The notes under the pieces: model-generated
Database searches by the model: none
What the model saw: only the letters and a program-made list of their open reading frames with translations
Told to the model about the DNA's origin: nothing
Made by a program: the position numbers and the translations under genes
Shown here: positions 7,849 to 16,487 of the stretch, in pieces
Layout: each line of letters starts with the position of its first letter
Numbering within the stretch: the first letter of the stretch is position 1
Assembly (NCBI RefSeq): GCF_031846325.1
Contig: NZ_JAVRHZ010000006.1
Span: forward strand, 118,638 to 182,637
DNA: 64,000 nt
Direction: 5' to 3'
From: Patiriisocius_A hiemis
GTDB taxonomy: Bacteria > Bacteroidota > Bacteroidia > Flavobacteriales > Flavobacteriaceae

Positions 7849-8568
7849 TTAATTTTTTAATATTTCTTTTTTTAATATTTCGTAATAGGATAGTGCTTCA
7901 TCTAGTAATGCATTAAACCTTTCTGGCATCGCATTACTACTTGATTTTTGTGCTGAAAAACCTGTAGAATTATGTACGTTTTTATACCAATGTTTTGCCC
8001 AAACCCCATCTTCTTTAATACCTCCTTTTTTCCATGATAGCATTTCTGATTGAAAAGGAATATGAAGCAATGCACATAACTTTTTTAAATAGCCTTCCGG
8101 ATCTTTAAGTAGCTCATCACTATCTATAACAATAGGTGTTTTATTTTTTTTCTGAAGATATAAAAAAAGTTCTGCTGCTTTTTTTATACCAATATCATTT
8201 ATAGATGGGTTATCAATTACTTTTGAAAAAGAGGTGATTAGTTTCTTTGGATGCCTAATTAAAATTACATTATTCCAATTTAGAATATGCTTAGGTGTAT
8301 TTGAAAAGTAATGGTGCGCCATTCCTTTAACGAACATATTTGATTTTTCTGAAAGTTTTTCGATATTATTGGTTATAGCCTCTTTACTTGTATCCATTGT
8401 TGCTGCTATTTCCTCTTCTGAAGGGTGCTTAACAACAATTGAGGCATGCTTTAAATAGTATCCATAATACGGCTCATCCACCACTTTAGTATCATTGCGT
8501 TGAGCAAAGGAATACATGATTGCAGTAGATAGGTTTCGCGGTCCTGAAATAAGATTTATAACTTTCAC
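7849..8568 (-). CDS. Sulfotransferase-like P-loop protein
   Basis: A 239-residue protein whose N-terminus INLISGPRNLSTAIMYSFAQ resembles the 5'-phosphosulfate binding loop of PAPS-dependent sulfotransferases (PRNLST at about residues 10-15). A later NVILIRHPKKLITSFSK segment fits the family's 3'-phosphate binding Arg/Ser region. It also has VVDEPYYGYYLKH, a motif that I associate with the small family linked to class IV aminotransferases. The predicted start is GTG; the next in-frame ATG (MYSF) would delete the P-loop, so GTG is preferred. Its 3' end is two bases from the aminotransferase start. Whether it really transfers sulfate is unknown. Confidence 0.72.
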   Translation of the reverse strand: MKVINLISGPRNLSTAIMYSFAQRNDTKVVDEPYYGYYLKHASIVVKHPSEEEIAATMDTSKEAITNNIEKLSEKSNMFVKGMAHHYFSNTPKHILNWNNVILIRHPKKLITSFSKVIDNPSINDIGIKKAAELFLYLQKKNKTPIVIDSDELLKDPEGYLKKLCALLHIPFQSEMLSWKKGGIKEDGVWAKHWYKNVHNSTGFSAQKSSSNAMPERFNALLDEALSYYEILKKEILKN

Positions 8569-8572
8569 AGAA

Positions 8573-8580
8573 TAAAAGTA
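8573..8580 (-). promoter_or_regulatory. Near-consensus -7 element before the sulfotransferase-like gene
   Basis: On the minus strand TACTTTTA (TAnnTTTG with one mismatch) is followed by TTCT and the GTG start, the same four-base spacing seen at bioF, panD, glyS and tetR. The glmS gene lies 34 bp upstream, so read-through is an alternative. Confidence 0.3.
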
Positions 8581-8602
8581 AAATTATTCTGCGAAAACAA
8601 TA

Positions 8603-10450
8603 CTATTCTACTGTAACAGATTTTGCTAAGTTTCTTGGTTGGTCTACATTTTTACCAAGCATAACTGCAATATGATAAGATAGTAGTTGTAATGGAATTG
8701 TTGTTACAAGTGGTGTTAAGGATTCTGGAGTTGCAGGAACCTCCATGATGTAATCTGCCAATTGCTTTACTTGAGTATCACCTTCGGTGACTACAGCAAT
8801 AATTTTTCCTTTCCTAGCCTTAATTTCTTCAATATTACTTACTACTTTTTCGTAATGATTGCTATTTACAGCAATAACTACAACAGGCATTTGCTCATCG
8901 ATTAAAGCAATAGGACCATGTTTCATTTCTGCAGCTGGATAGCCTTCTGCATGAATATAGGAAATCTCTTTTAATTTTAACGCTCCTTCAAGAGCAACTG
9001 GAAAATTGTATCCTCTACCTAGGTATAAAAAGTTTGCAGCATCTTTAAATACTTGAGCAATTTCTTTAATTTTAGGTTCACTTTGCAGCGCTTCTTCAAC
9101 CTTAGAGGTAATAGATTCTAATTCTCTTAATTGTAACATATAGTCACTTTGAGAGATTGTTCCTTTTACATTAGCAAGACGAAGTGCTATCATTGTTAAT
9201 ACTGTAATCTGGGTTGTAAAAGCTTTTGTAGAAGCAACTCCAATTTCTGGCCCCGCATGAGTATAGCTTCCTGCATGCGTTTCTCTAGAAATAGTAGACC
9301 CTACTACATTACAAACTCCAAAAACAAAAGCTCCTTTTTGTTTCGCCAATTTAATAGCTGCGAGAGTGTCTGCTGTTTCTCCACTTTGCGAGATAGCAAT
9401 AACAACATCTTTCTCAGTAATAACTGGGTTTCTGTATCTAAATTCTGAAGCGTATTCTACTTCAACAGGTATTCTGGCAAGATCTTCAAAAATGTATTCT
9501 GCAACAAGACCTGCATGCCAAGATGTACCACAAGCAACTATAATAATCCTATCAGCATTAGTGAATTTTGATAGGTTATCTTCAAGTCCACTCATTTTAA
9601 TAATGCCTTGATTTGCTAACAACCTACCACGATATGTATCTTTAATTACACTAGGTTGCTCATAAATCTCTTTGAGCATAAAGTGATCGTACCCTCCTTT
9701 TTCAATTTGTTCAAGATTAAGCTGAAGTTCTTGTATGTAGGGTGCGACAATTTCGTCACCTTTAATTTTACGAACTTTCACATCTCTCCCTCTTCTAATA
9801 ATTGCCATTTCTTCATCTTCAAGATAAATAGCATTATTTGTGAATTCTATGAAGGGTGTTGCATCACTAGCAACAAAAAACTCATCTTCTCCAATACCAA
9901 TTGCTAGAGGGCTTCCTAGTTTTGCAACAACAATTTCGTCTGGTTTATTTCTGTCAAAAAGAGCAATAGCATAGGCTCCAACAACTTGGTTTAATGCAAT
10001 CTGAACAGCTTTACCAAGCTTTACATCTTCTTGTTTTTTAACTTCTTCTATTAAGTTTACTAGCACTTCTGTATCAGTATCTGAAGTAAACGTATACCCT
10101 CTATTTATAAGTTCTTTTTTTATAGAAGCGTAGTTTTCAATAATTCCGTTGTGGATAATTACAAGGTTCCCACTATTAGAATAGTGTGGGTGAGAATTGA
10201 TATCATTAGGTACTCCATGTGTCGCCCATCTGGTATGACCAATCCCTAAACTTCCGTTTGTAGATATTTCTTTAGAAACTCGTTCTTCAAGATCTGCAAC
10301 CTTACCTTTTGTTTTACTTAGTTTAATATTAGTCCCATCATACAAGGCAACACCTGCACTATCATAGCCTCTATATTCTAATCTTTTTAATCCATTAAGA
10401 ATAATAGGATATGCATCCCTTTTACCTATATAGCCTACGATACCACACAT
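8603..10450 (-). CDS. glmS: Glutamine-fructose-6-phosphate aminotransferase (isomerizing)
   Basis: Makes glucosamine-6-phosphate from fructose-6-phosphate and glutamine, the entry to peptidoglycan and LPS amino sugars. The 615-residue length is typical. Cys2 of the mature N-terminal glutaminase domain is present in MCGIVGYIGKR, with RLEYRGYDSAG and GHTRWATHG following. Two SIS domains come next (CGTSWHAG, ISQSGETADT; then YLGRGYNFPVALEGALKLKEI), and it ends in the canonical DQPRNLAKSVTVE. A glmS ribozyme is not expected in this phylum and I saw none upstream. It follows the DUF4270 gene by 14 bp on the same strand. Confidence 0.98.
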   Translation of the reverse strand: MCGIVGYIGKRDAYPIILNGLKRLEYRGYDSAGVALYDGTNIKLSKTKGKVADLEERVSKEISTNGSLGIGHTRWATHGVPNDINSHPHYSNSGNLVIIHNGIIENYASIKKELINRGYTFTSDTDTEVLVNLIEEVKKQEDVKLGKAVQIALNQVVGAYAIALFDRNKPDEIVVAKLGSPLAIGIGEDEFFVASDATPFIEFTNNAIYLEDEEMAIIRRGRDVKVRKIKGDEIVAPYIQELQLNLEQIEKGGYDHFMLKEIYEQPSVIKDTYRGRLLANQGIIKMSGLEDNLSKFTNADRIIIVACGTSWHAGLVAEYIFEDLARIPVEVEYASEFRYRNPVITEKDVVIAISQSGETADTLAAIKLAKQKGAFVFGVCNVVGSTISRETHAGSYTHAGPEIGVASTKAFTTQITVLTMIALRLANVKGTISQSDYMLQLRELESITSKVEEALQSEPKIKEIAQVFKDAANFLYLGRGYNFPVALEGALKLKEISYIHAEGYPAAEMKHGPIALIDEQMPVVVIAVNSNHYEKVVSNIEEIKARKGKIIAVVTEGDTQVKQLADYIMEVPATPESLTPLVTTIPLQLLSYHIAVMLGKNVDQPRNLAKSVTVE

Positions 10451-10464
10451 ATAAAATTGCTTTG

Positions 10465-12009
10465 TTAATTAGGTTCTGTATAAAAAATTTGGAGTTTTAA
10501 TCTTTTTTCTTCGTTTGCGGTATTATTCCCAAATAAAATGGTTCCTTCTGGGGAAATAACGCTACTTGAAGGCACTCCATTTACACCAGGAGCTTGTGAG
10601 TTTTGTAAATCCTGAAATCCTCCAAGCAAAACATTTTGAGAAACCATTAACCCAAGAGGGACATTGGTTGAATCATTATTTATTAAATTACTTATATGGT
10701 CTGTTATTCTTATTTTGTAAAAATCTCCAGCATTATCTGTTCCTCTTTCTAATCTACCTAAGTGAATGGTTAAGGCATCTACTATGGGGGTTTGAGAAGC
10801 TGTAATATCGTTTGCGTAATCTGTTAACACTCTTTGGTTTGTAGCATCAAAAATTATTACTCGTTCTGGCTCTCTCTGTCCCGACTCTATACTATTTTCA
10901 TCAACATAAAAAATTAAATTAGCTTCATTAACTAGCCATTCTCTGTTTCTTAACTCCTCCAACTCTTCTGGGACTCCATCATTGTCTGCATCTTCTCCAA
11001 AAAGCTCTATTACAGAAACTATTCCATCACCTCCTTTTAAAAATAAGTTTTCTTCTCCATTAAATATATCAGGGTTATCTAAAGCGTCTTGAACCTCAGC
11101 AGGAAACTCATTTTCAAAAACATTTACATTAACTCCGTTAAAAGATAACTCTAGATCATCTGTGCCTCTCCCATTTTCTTCATCTTCATCATCAAAACTG
11201 TAAAAAAGAGTAATATTAGCATCACCAATATCAAACAGGAAAAGGTTTTCATCATCCACATCAGAGGTAACTTGAAAATATATCCCTCTAAAAAAATCAA
11301 CAAAATTATTATTGTTTAAAAGTACAGGGTCTCCCTCTTTCTCAATAATTCTTTCAGTAAAAAAATCAACTGGCAACAATACTCGTATGCCAGGCGCAAC
11401 ATTTTCTTCATCATCTTCACCCTCATTAAACACAAAACCTTCATTACTAGGAACAAAATCGTTAATTGTTGTAATTTCTTCTCCAAGGAAGTTTTCAAAT
11501 GTTTGACCTTGATTAGAAAAATATTTTTGTCGCTCTTCAAAATTTGTAGATGGGTCCAATTCTCTTAACAAGAAATTAGACTCAAACAAAGAAATGTCTA
11601 TTGGACTATTGCCAAACAAAGAATCTAAAGTATAGGTTATTCCATCTTCTGTTTGGGTTGCTTCACTAAAAAAAGGCACATACAGGACTACACTATCTAG
11701 TATAGGTTCATCCCCAAATTCTGGGTTAGTTGAACTTAATCTTACTTGACTCAATAAGTTTACTGTAGATTTCCCGTAAGTAGGATCGTTATAAACACCT
11801 AATTGATATAAAGGAAGGTTGTTGCTTTCTACTGGTAAGAGCTTTCTACTATATGCAAGAACACTTCTAGAGTCATCCATTTGGATATTAGAACCATCAC
11901 CTCCAATTACCTCCGCACCAATGCTAGAAAATTCTTCCTCGCATGATGCTAATCCTATAATAATTACTAATATGGCAATTACTCTTGGAATTATATATTT
12001 TGTATTCAT
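10465..12009 (-). CDS. DUF4270 family lipoprotein
   Basis: A 514-residue exported protein of unknown function in a family that I know mainly from Bacteroidota. The lipobox is IIGLASC, placing the lipidated Cys near residue 23, followed by EEEFSSIGAEVIGG. The body is acidic with Asp/Glu clusters (EGEDDEENVAPG, DDEDEENGRGTDD, EDADNDGVPEELEELRN), the last resembling a calcium-binding loop. It sits between a GT5 protein and glmS, an arrangement that fits a cell-envelope carbohydrate theme, but no activity can be assigned. The negatively charged residue after Cys gives no clear sorting prediction in this phylum. Confidence 0.82.
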   Translation of the reverse strand: MNTKYIIPRVIAILVIIIGLASCEEEFSSIGAEVIGGDGSNIQMDDSRSVLAYSRKLLPVESNNLPLYQLGVYNDPTYGKSTVNLLSQVRLSSTNPEFGDEPILDSVVLYVPFFSEATQTEDGITYTLDSLFGNSPIDISLFESNFLLRELDPSTNFEERQKYFSNQGQTFENFLGEEITTINDFVPSNEGFVFNEGEDDEENVAPGIRVLLPVDFFTERIIEKEGDPVLLNNNNFVDFFRGIYFQVTSDVDDENLFLFDIGDANITLFYSFDDEDEENGRGTDDLELSFNGVNVNVFENEFPAEVQDALDNPDIFNGEENLFLKGGDGIVSVIELFGEDADNDGVPEELEELRNREWLVNEANLIFYVDENSIESGQREPERVIIFDATNQRVLTDYANDITASQTPIVDALTIHLGRLERGTDNAGDFYKIRITDHISNLINNDSTNVPLGLMVSQNVLLGGFQDLQNSQAPGVNGVPSSSVISPEGTILFGNNTANEEKRLKLQIFYTEPN

Positions 12010-12069
12010 TAATTTTTTTGTTTTGCGTTCTTTATTTGCAAAGACGACAGGAAATCTAATAGATTACAA

Positions 12070-12882
12070 CTATTCTTCTAGAACCTTGTTTTGATAGAAA
12101 TCTAGATAAGCCTCTTCTGTTTCATCCATTGGCACGTATTGTAAAACCGGTTTTGAAATTTCTTCAATATAACTAGACAATCCTTTAGAAACTTCGCTAG
12201 ACGCTACTATTACAGCATCAGAATTGTCAATAGCAACTTTCATTACATTTTCGTAATTAGGAGTGTCTAATAGCTTAATTGCGTCATCATCAATTGCATC
12301 AAACAGAATTTTGTCTTTTATTTTCTTATCTAACGTTCCTTCAAAGCCATGATTGTATATAGAAGTAACTATTTTACTGTTTTCAAAAAGGGGCTCATTA
12401 CCATAATAGTTTCTGAGGTATAATGGCAGAAAAGAAGCTAGCCACCCGTGTACATGAATAATGTCTGGTGCCCAGTTTAATTTTTTAACAGTTTCAATAA
12501 CCCCTTTTGCAAAAAATATGGCTCTTTCGTCATTGTCTTTAAAAAGATTTCCATCTTCATCTGCATACGTAGCTTTTCTTTTAAAATAATCTTCATTATC
12601 AATAAAATAAACCTGCATTCTCTCTTTTGGAATTGAAGCTACTTTAATAATCAATGGCATATCTAAGTCATTAATTACTAGATTCATACCACTTAAGCGT
12701 ATTACTTCATGTAATTGATGTCTACGTTCATTAATATTACCATAACGAGGCATAAAAATTCTAATTTGCCCGTTATTGTTATTTACCATTCTAGGTGCTT
12801 CAAACGACATTGAAGAAATCTCTGTTTCTGGAAGATATGGTATCACTTCTGAAGATACATATAAGACTCTTTTATCTTTCAT
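12070..12882 (-). CDS. Glycogen/starch synthase-like protein (GT5 N-terminal domain only)
   Basis: A 270-residue protein matching only the N-terminal Rossmann half of GT5 starch synthases. The start KDKRVLYVSSEVIPYLPETEIS is a GT5 signature, although the ADP-glucose lysine motif (KTGGL in standard enzymes) is replaced by ETEIS. IIHVHGWLASFLPLYL and IVTSIYNHGF (equivalent to the FTIHN region) follow. The C-terminal glucosyl-transfer domain with the usual E-x7-E region is absent; classical GlgA is about 480 residues. The longer reading frame to 12921 would start with TTG upstream of the real MKDKR, so ATG 12882 is chosen. It is divergent from panC. It may bind a nucleotide sugar without acting as a processive synthase. 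Confidence 0.75.
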   Translation of the reverse strand: MKDKRVLYVSSEVIPYLPETEISSMSFEAPRMVNNNNGQIRIFMPRYGNINERRHQLHEVIRLSGMNLVINDLDMPLIIKVASIPKERMQVYFIDNEDYFKRKATYADEDGNLFKDNDERAIFFAKGVIETVKKLNWAPDIIHVHGWLASFLPLYLRNYYGNEPLFENSKIVTSIYNHGFEGTLDKKIKDKILFDAIDDDAIKLLDTPNYENVMKVAIDNSDAVIVASSEVSKGLSSYIEEISKPVLQYVPMDETEEAYLDFYQNKVLEE

Positions 12883-12918
12883 AGGAATATTTTTATTGGC
12901 TTTCTTTGTAAAAGGATG

Positions 12919-12926
12919 CAAAAATA
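12919..12926 (-). promoter_or_regulatory. Predicted -7 element for the GT5-like gene
   Basis: The minus strand reads TATTTTTG, a full TAnnTTTG match, giving a leader of about 30 bases to the ATG at 12882. It also overlaps the spurious TTG that would otherwise be taken as a start. Confidence 0.5.
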
Positions 12927-12984
12927 CGAAATTTTATGCATATTGAGGGTAATAACTTAAATTTGAAGCATCTTATAATCTTGC

Positions 12985-13830
12985 ATGAAAATCTTTTACA
13001 CAAAAGCAGCTTTAAGTAAAAACTTAAAAACAATTAAACCCTCAAAAAAAATTGGGTTAGTTCCTACTATGGGAGCATTGCATAAAGGGCATCTTAGCTT
13101 AATTGAACAATCTATAGTAGATAACGACCACACAATTGTTAGTGTTTTTGTAAATCCTACGCAGTTTGATAATGTGTCCGATTTAAAAAAGTACCCAAGA
13201 ACTCTAGAAGAAGATGTTAACTTAATTAAATCTCTAAATAGCAAAGTATTCATTTTTGCACCAGAAGCAGAGGATTTGTACGGTGGAGATGTAGTTTCAA
13301 GGAAATTTAACTTTGGTGCAATTGCCAACGAAATGGAAGGAAAGCACAGAAAAGGACATTTTGATGGTGTAGGAACTGTTGTAAGCTTACTCTTAAAGGC
13401 TGTAAAACCAACTCATGCCTATTTTGGAGAGAAAGATTTTCAGCAGTTACAAATTGTACGAAAGCTAGTTGAAATTGAACAAATTGATACTACAATAAAA
13501 GGCTGTCCTATTGTAAGGGAACAAAATGGAATTGCATTGAGTTCTAGAAATAAAAGACTTACACAAGAGCAATTTGAAGCTGCAACGCTTATTTCGCAAT
13601 CCCTTAAAGAAGCAAAAAAATTATTTAAAACTACTTCTATTAATAAAATTACAAACCATATTAAAGCAAAGTTTAATGCCAGCTCACATCTTGAGTTGGA
13701 GTATTTTGAAATTGCAAATGTAAAAACGCTTAAAACTGCTTCTAGAAAAAGAAAAGGTAATGAGTACAGAGGCTTTATTGCTGCATTTGCAGGAGAAGTT
13801 AGGTTAATAGATAATATGGCTTTAAACTAG
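12985..13830 (+). CDS. panC: Pantothenate synthetase
   Basis: ATP-dependent ligase joining pantoate and beta-alanine in the last step of pantothenate synthesis. The 281-residue length is typical. It carries LVPTMGALHKGHLSLI with the HxGH-type nucleotide loop, FVNPTQFDN, YFGEKDFQQLQIVRKLV, and the IALSSRNKRL loop equivalent to KMSKS. It is followed by panD after a 79-bp gap, which provides beta-alanine for it. Divergent from the GT5-like gene with about 100 bp between starts. Confidence 0.97.
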   Translation: MKIFYTKAALSKNLKTIKPSKKIGLVPTMGALHKGHLSLIEQSIVDNDHTIVSVFVNPTQFDNVSDLKKYPRTLEEDVNLIKSLNSKVFIFAPEAEDLYGGDVVSRKFNFGAIANEMEGKHRKGHFDGVGTVVSLLLKAVKPTHAYFGEKDFQQLQIVRKLVEIEQIDTTIKGCPIVREQNGIALSSRNKRLTQEQFEAATLISQSLKEAKKLFKTTSINKITNHIKAKFNASSHLELEYFEIANVKTLKTASRKRKGNEYRGFIAAFAGEVRLIDNMALN

Positions 13831-13877
13831 TTTTAAAGCAAACTTCTTGACTTTTGTCAAAATTTAATGAGATAATT

Positions 13878-13893
13878 TAGATTCTAAAATCTA
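13878..13893 (+). repeat. Short inverted repeat just upstream of panD
   Basis: TAGATT and AATCTA (loop CTAA) form a 6-bp dyad between the panC stop and the panD -7 element, placed where a -33 box would be. It could be an operator; no matching copy was noticed elsewhere in the window. Confidence 0.3.
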
Positions 13894-13897
13894 GTTG

Positions 13898-13905
13898 TAT
13901 CTTTG
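13898..13905 (+). promoter_or_regulatory. Predicted -7 element of panD (leaderless layout)
   Basis: TATCTTTG matches TAnnTTTG and is followed by CAGT and the panD ATG at 13910. It rules against the TTG at 13895 as start, since that codon lies at or before this element. Confidence 0.55.
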
Positions 13906-13909
13906 CAGT

Positions 13910-14260
13910 ATGCAAATACATGTAGTAAAATCTAAAATACACAGAGTAAAAGTTACAGGTGCAGACCTTAACTACATAGGGAGCATTACTATTGATCAAG
14001 ATTTAATGGATGCTGCCAATATCGTGGAGGGTGAAAAAGTACAAATAGTAAACAATAACAATGGCGAGCGCCTTGAAACGTATGCTATTCCTGGTCCCAG
14101 AAAAAGCGGTGAAATCACGTTAAATGGTGCTGCTGCCAGAAAAGTAGCTCCAGGAGACATCCTTATTTTAATTACGTATGCCATTATGGATATTGAGGAT
14201 GCCAAAACGTTTAAACCTTCCTTGGTTTTTCCTAATGAAGCCAATAACTTATTAAACTAG
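13910..14260 (+). CDS. panD: Aspartate 1-decarboxylase precursor
   Basis: Pyruvoyl enzyme that makes beta-alanine from aspartate for PanC. The 116-residue proenzyme self-cleaves between Gly24 and Ser25, visible in ADLNYIGSITIDQDLMDAA, turning Ser25 into the pyruvoyl group. The upstream HVVKSKIHRVKVTGA and the downstream NGAAARKVAPGDILILITYA are standard. An in-frame TTG at 13895 would add five residues, but the ATG at 13910 gives the family N-terminus (M-x5-K-x-HRVKVT) and fits the promoter. Adjacent to panC on the same strand, and one base upstream of the next gene. Confidence 0.96.
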   Translation: MQIHVVKSKIHRVKVTGADLNYIGSITIDQDLMDAANIVEGEKVQIVNNNNGERLETYAIPGPRKSGEITLNGAAARKVAPGDILILITYAIMDIEDAKTFKPSLVFPNEANNLLN

Positions 14261-14261
14261 T

Positions 14262-15227
14262 TTGAATAAAAGTCTTGCAACTTTTTTAAAAATATTTATC
14301 CCACTAGCTATCGGGATTTTTTTAATTTGGTATATCTATACCTCATTAACTCCAGAACAACTTAACGAAGTAAAGACACATTTTAAAAACGCAAATTATG
14401 CTTTTGTGCTACTATCTGTAGCCCTTAGTGTAATAAGCCATGTTTTTAGAGCGTATCGTTGGAATTTTATGCTAGAACCATTAGGGCATAAAGCTAAGCT
14501 AGCCAATAGTTTTATGGCAGTATCTGTAGCGTATTTAATGAATGTATTAATCCCAAAAAGTGGAGAAGTTTCAAGAGCTATTGTAATAGATAAATATGAG
14601 AAAATTCCTTTTGAAAAAGGCTTTGGAACTATTATTTCTGAAAGAGTAGTTGATTTATTATTTCTTTTAGCATTTACAATAACAGCTCTTTTATTACGCT
14701 TTGATGAATTATACAACTACCTAAAAGATATTATTCCTCAAAAAACCATTTATATTATTCTAGCAGCTATTGTTTTAATGCCAGTAGGGTTTTTCCTTTT
14801 TCTTAAGTTTTCAAAATCCAACATTAACAAAAAGATTAAAGATTTTATTTTTGGTCTAAAAGATGGGGTATTAAGTATTCTTACAATGAAGAAAAAAGGT
14901 GCTTTCATTTTACATAGTTTTATAATATGGGGGCTTTATATTTTATCTTTTTATACAGCTTCACTTGCGCTTGAAGAAACCTCTTTAATTACTTTTGGTA
15001 CTATCTTAATTACCTTTGTTGTAGGGAGTTTTACATTTGCTTTTACCAATAGTGGTTTAGGCACGTATCCAGCAGCCATAATGGGTATTTTACTCGTTTT
15101 TGGAATAACAAAAGATGTAGGTACTGCCTTTGGTTGGATTGTTTGGACATCAAATATTGCTTCTATTATTTTGTTTGGTGTACTCTCTTTTATTTTCTTG
15201 CCTATCTACAACAAGGGAAGGGTATAA
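14262..15227 (+). CDS. Lysylphosphatidylglycerol synthase/flippase-like membrane protein (YbhN/UPF0104 type)
   Basis: A 321-residue polytopic inner-membrane protein with about eight hydrophobic segments, the first at IFIPLAIGIFLIWYIY (about 10-25). Family marks are SHVFRAYRWNFMLEPLG, VAYLMNVLIPKSGEVSRA and KGFGTIISERVVDLL, as in the membrane part of lysyl-PG synthases and YbhN-like proteins. The synthetase domain is absent, so a lipid-flipping or related role is more likely than aminoacylation. The start is TTG, one base after the panD stop; no ATG precedes the first membrane segment, so the TTG is required and implies translational coupling with panD. Confidence 0.8.
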   Translation: MNKSLATFLKIFIPLAIGIFLIWYIYTSLTPEQLNEVKTHFKNANYAFVLLSVALSVISHVFRAYRWNFMLEPLGHKAKLANSFMAVSVAYLMNVLIPKSGEVSRAIVIDKYEKIPFEKGFGTIISERVVDLLFLLAFTITALLLRFDELYNYLKDIIPQKTIYIILAAIVLMPVGFFLFLKFSKSNINKKIKDFIFGLKDGVLSILTMKKKGAFILHSFIIWGLYILSFYTASLALEETSLITFGTILITFVVGSFTFAFTNSGLGTYPAAIMGILLVFGITKDVGTAFGWIVWTSNIASIILFGVLSFIFLPIYNKGRV

Positions 15228-15319
15228 AAGAAAAACTTTATAACTCGCTCCAAAAATTACTATCTTTCCAAAAGAAAAACAATATTTCCCTTTACAAGGA
15301 AATGAAAATAAAATTTTCA

Positions 15320-16468
15320 ATGAAAAAATCGCTCGTACTCCTTTTCTGTTTATTCATTAGTGTTTTTGCTTCAGCACAAATAATTTATGAAGAATTTAAT
15401 TCTTCAAAGCTTGGAGAAACCCGAAGACTTAAAATACAATTACCTAGAAATTACGACAGCAATGTTGAAAAAGTTTACCCCATTGTTTTAGTACTAGATG
15501 CAGATTATCTTTTTGAACCTGTTGCAGGTAATGTAGATTACTTTAGCTACTGGGAAGACATGCCAGAGTCTATTGTAGTTGGAGTAATGCAAGGAGATAA
15601 AAGGTATGATGATTGTTATTATGACGACAAAAACTTTTTACCAGCAGATCAAGGTGCTGAGTTTTTTGAGTTCATTGGTTTAGAACTCATGCCCTACATA
15701 GATAACAATTATCGTACAGCAAAGTTTATTATTGCTGTTGGTCATGACTTTACAGCAAACTTTATTAATTATTACCTCTTTAAAGAGCCTTCACTCTTTA
15801 ATGGGTTTATTAATCTTAGTCCAGACCTTGATCCTATGATGACCGAAAGGCTTCCGCAGCGGTTAGCTAGTACAGAGCAAAAAATATTTTACTACCTAGC
15901 AACAGGAACAGATGATATAAAAGGGCTTATGGAGGCTTCAGAAGATTTAAATACTGTCTTGAAAGGAGTCACTAATAAAAACTTTAATTATTACTATGAT
16001 AATTTTGAAGGTGCTACCCATTATTCACTTGTAGGAAGAGGACTGCCAAATGCTATGGAGAAGATCTTTTCAGTATATAGACCCATTAGCAAGCAAGAGT
16101 ATAAAGATGTTTTATTAAAGCTTAACACTCCAATACATGAGTATTTATTAGAAAAATACAAAACCATTGAAGACCTCTTCGGTTTAACTAATGCTATACG
16201 AGAAAATGATTTTCTAGCTGTTGCTGCTGCAGCCGAAAAGAAAAAACAATGGGAGTCTCTTAGAGAAATTGCTACTATGGCAAAAAAACAATATCCAGAT
16301 ACTGTTTTAGGTGATTATTATATGGGGCGCTATTATGAAGAAACTGGAGAACCTAAAAAAGCCATGCGTACTTTTCAAGGGGCATATGATAAAGAAGAGG
16401 TAGATTTTATTACAATAGATATAATGCTTGACAAAGCAGATAAGATTAAAGCAGATTTTGGGTATTAA
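15320..16468 (+). CDS. Secreted alpha/beta hydrolase (esterase family) with helical C-terminal extension
   Basis: A 382-residue exported protein. The signal peptide is MKKSLVLLFCLFISVFASAQ; another ATG at 15302 (MKIKFS) is possible, and a much longer frame back to 15134 overlaps the previous gene and is rejected. The middle matches the putative esterase/IroE-like fold: RRLKIQLPRNYD, YPIVLVLDADYLF and SIVVGVMQG. The nucleophile elbow is expected at AVGHDFTANFIN, where the usual GxSxG serine is replaced (GHDFT), so catalysis is uncertain. The last 110 residues look like helical TPR-type repeats (GDYYMGRYYEETGEPKKAMRTFQGAY). No substrate can be named. Confidence 0.7.
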   Translation: MKKSLVLLFCLFISVFASAQIIYEEFNSSKLGETRRLKIQLPRNYDSNVEKVYPIVLVLDADYLFEPVAGNVDYFSYWEDMPESIVVGVMQGDKRYDDCYYDDKNFLPADQGAEFFEFIGLELMPYIDNNYRTAKFIIAVGHDFTANFINYYLFKEPSLFNGFINLSPDLDPMMTERLPQRLASTEQKIFYYLATGTDDIKGLMEASEDLNTVLKGVTNKNFNYYYDNFEGATHYSLVGRGLPNAMEKIFSVYRPISKQEYKDVLLKLNTPIHEYLLEKYKTIEDLFGLTNAIRENDFLAVAAAAEKKKQWESLREIATMAKKQYPDTVLGDYYMGRYYEETGEPKKAMRTFQGAYDKEEVDFITIDIMLDKADKIKADFGY

Positions 16469-16487
16469 AGCTTCCTTTAACCTTATT

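Noticed and set aside
8452..8602. A glmS-type ribozyme or riboswitch near glmS
   Set aside because: glmS starts at 10,450 only 14 bp after the previous gene stop, leaving no room, and the ribozyme is not expected in this phylum.
12996..13328. A 110-codon open frame antisense to panC
   Set aside because: Fully contained in panC; no recognisable product, so a frame shadow.
13895..13909. TTG at 13,895 as the panD start
   Set aside because: It would place five atypical residues before the family N-terminus and lies at or before the predicted -7 element; ATG 13,910 fits better.
15134..15319. Extended N-terminus of the secreted esterase gene
   Set aside because: The extension overlaps the previous gene, and the signal peptide begins only at 15,320 (or 15,302).
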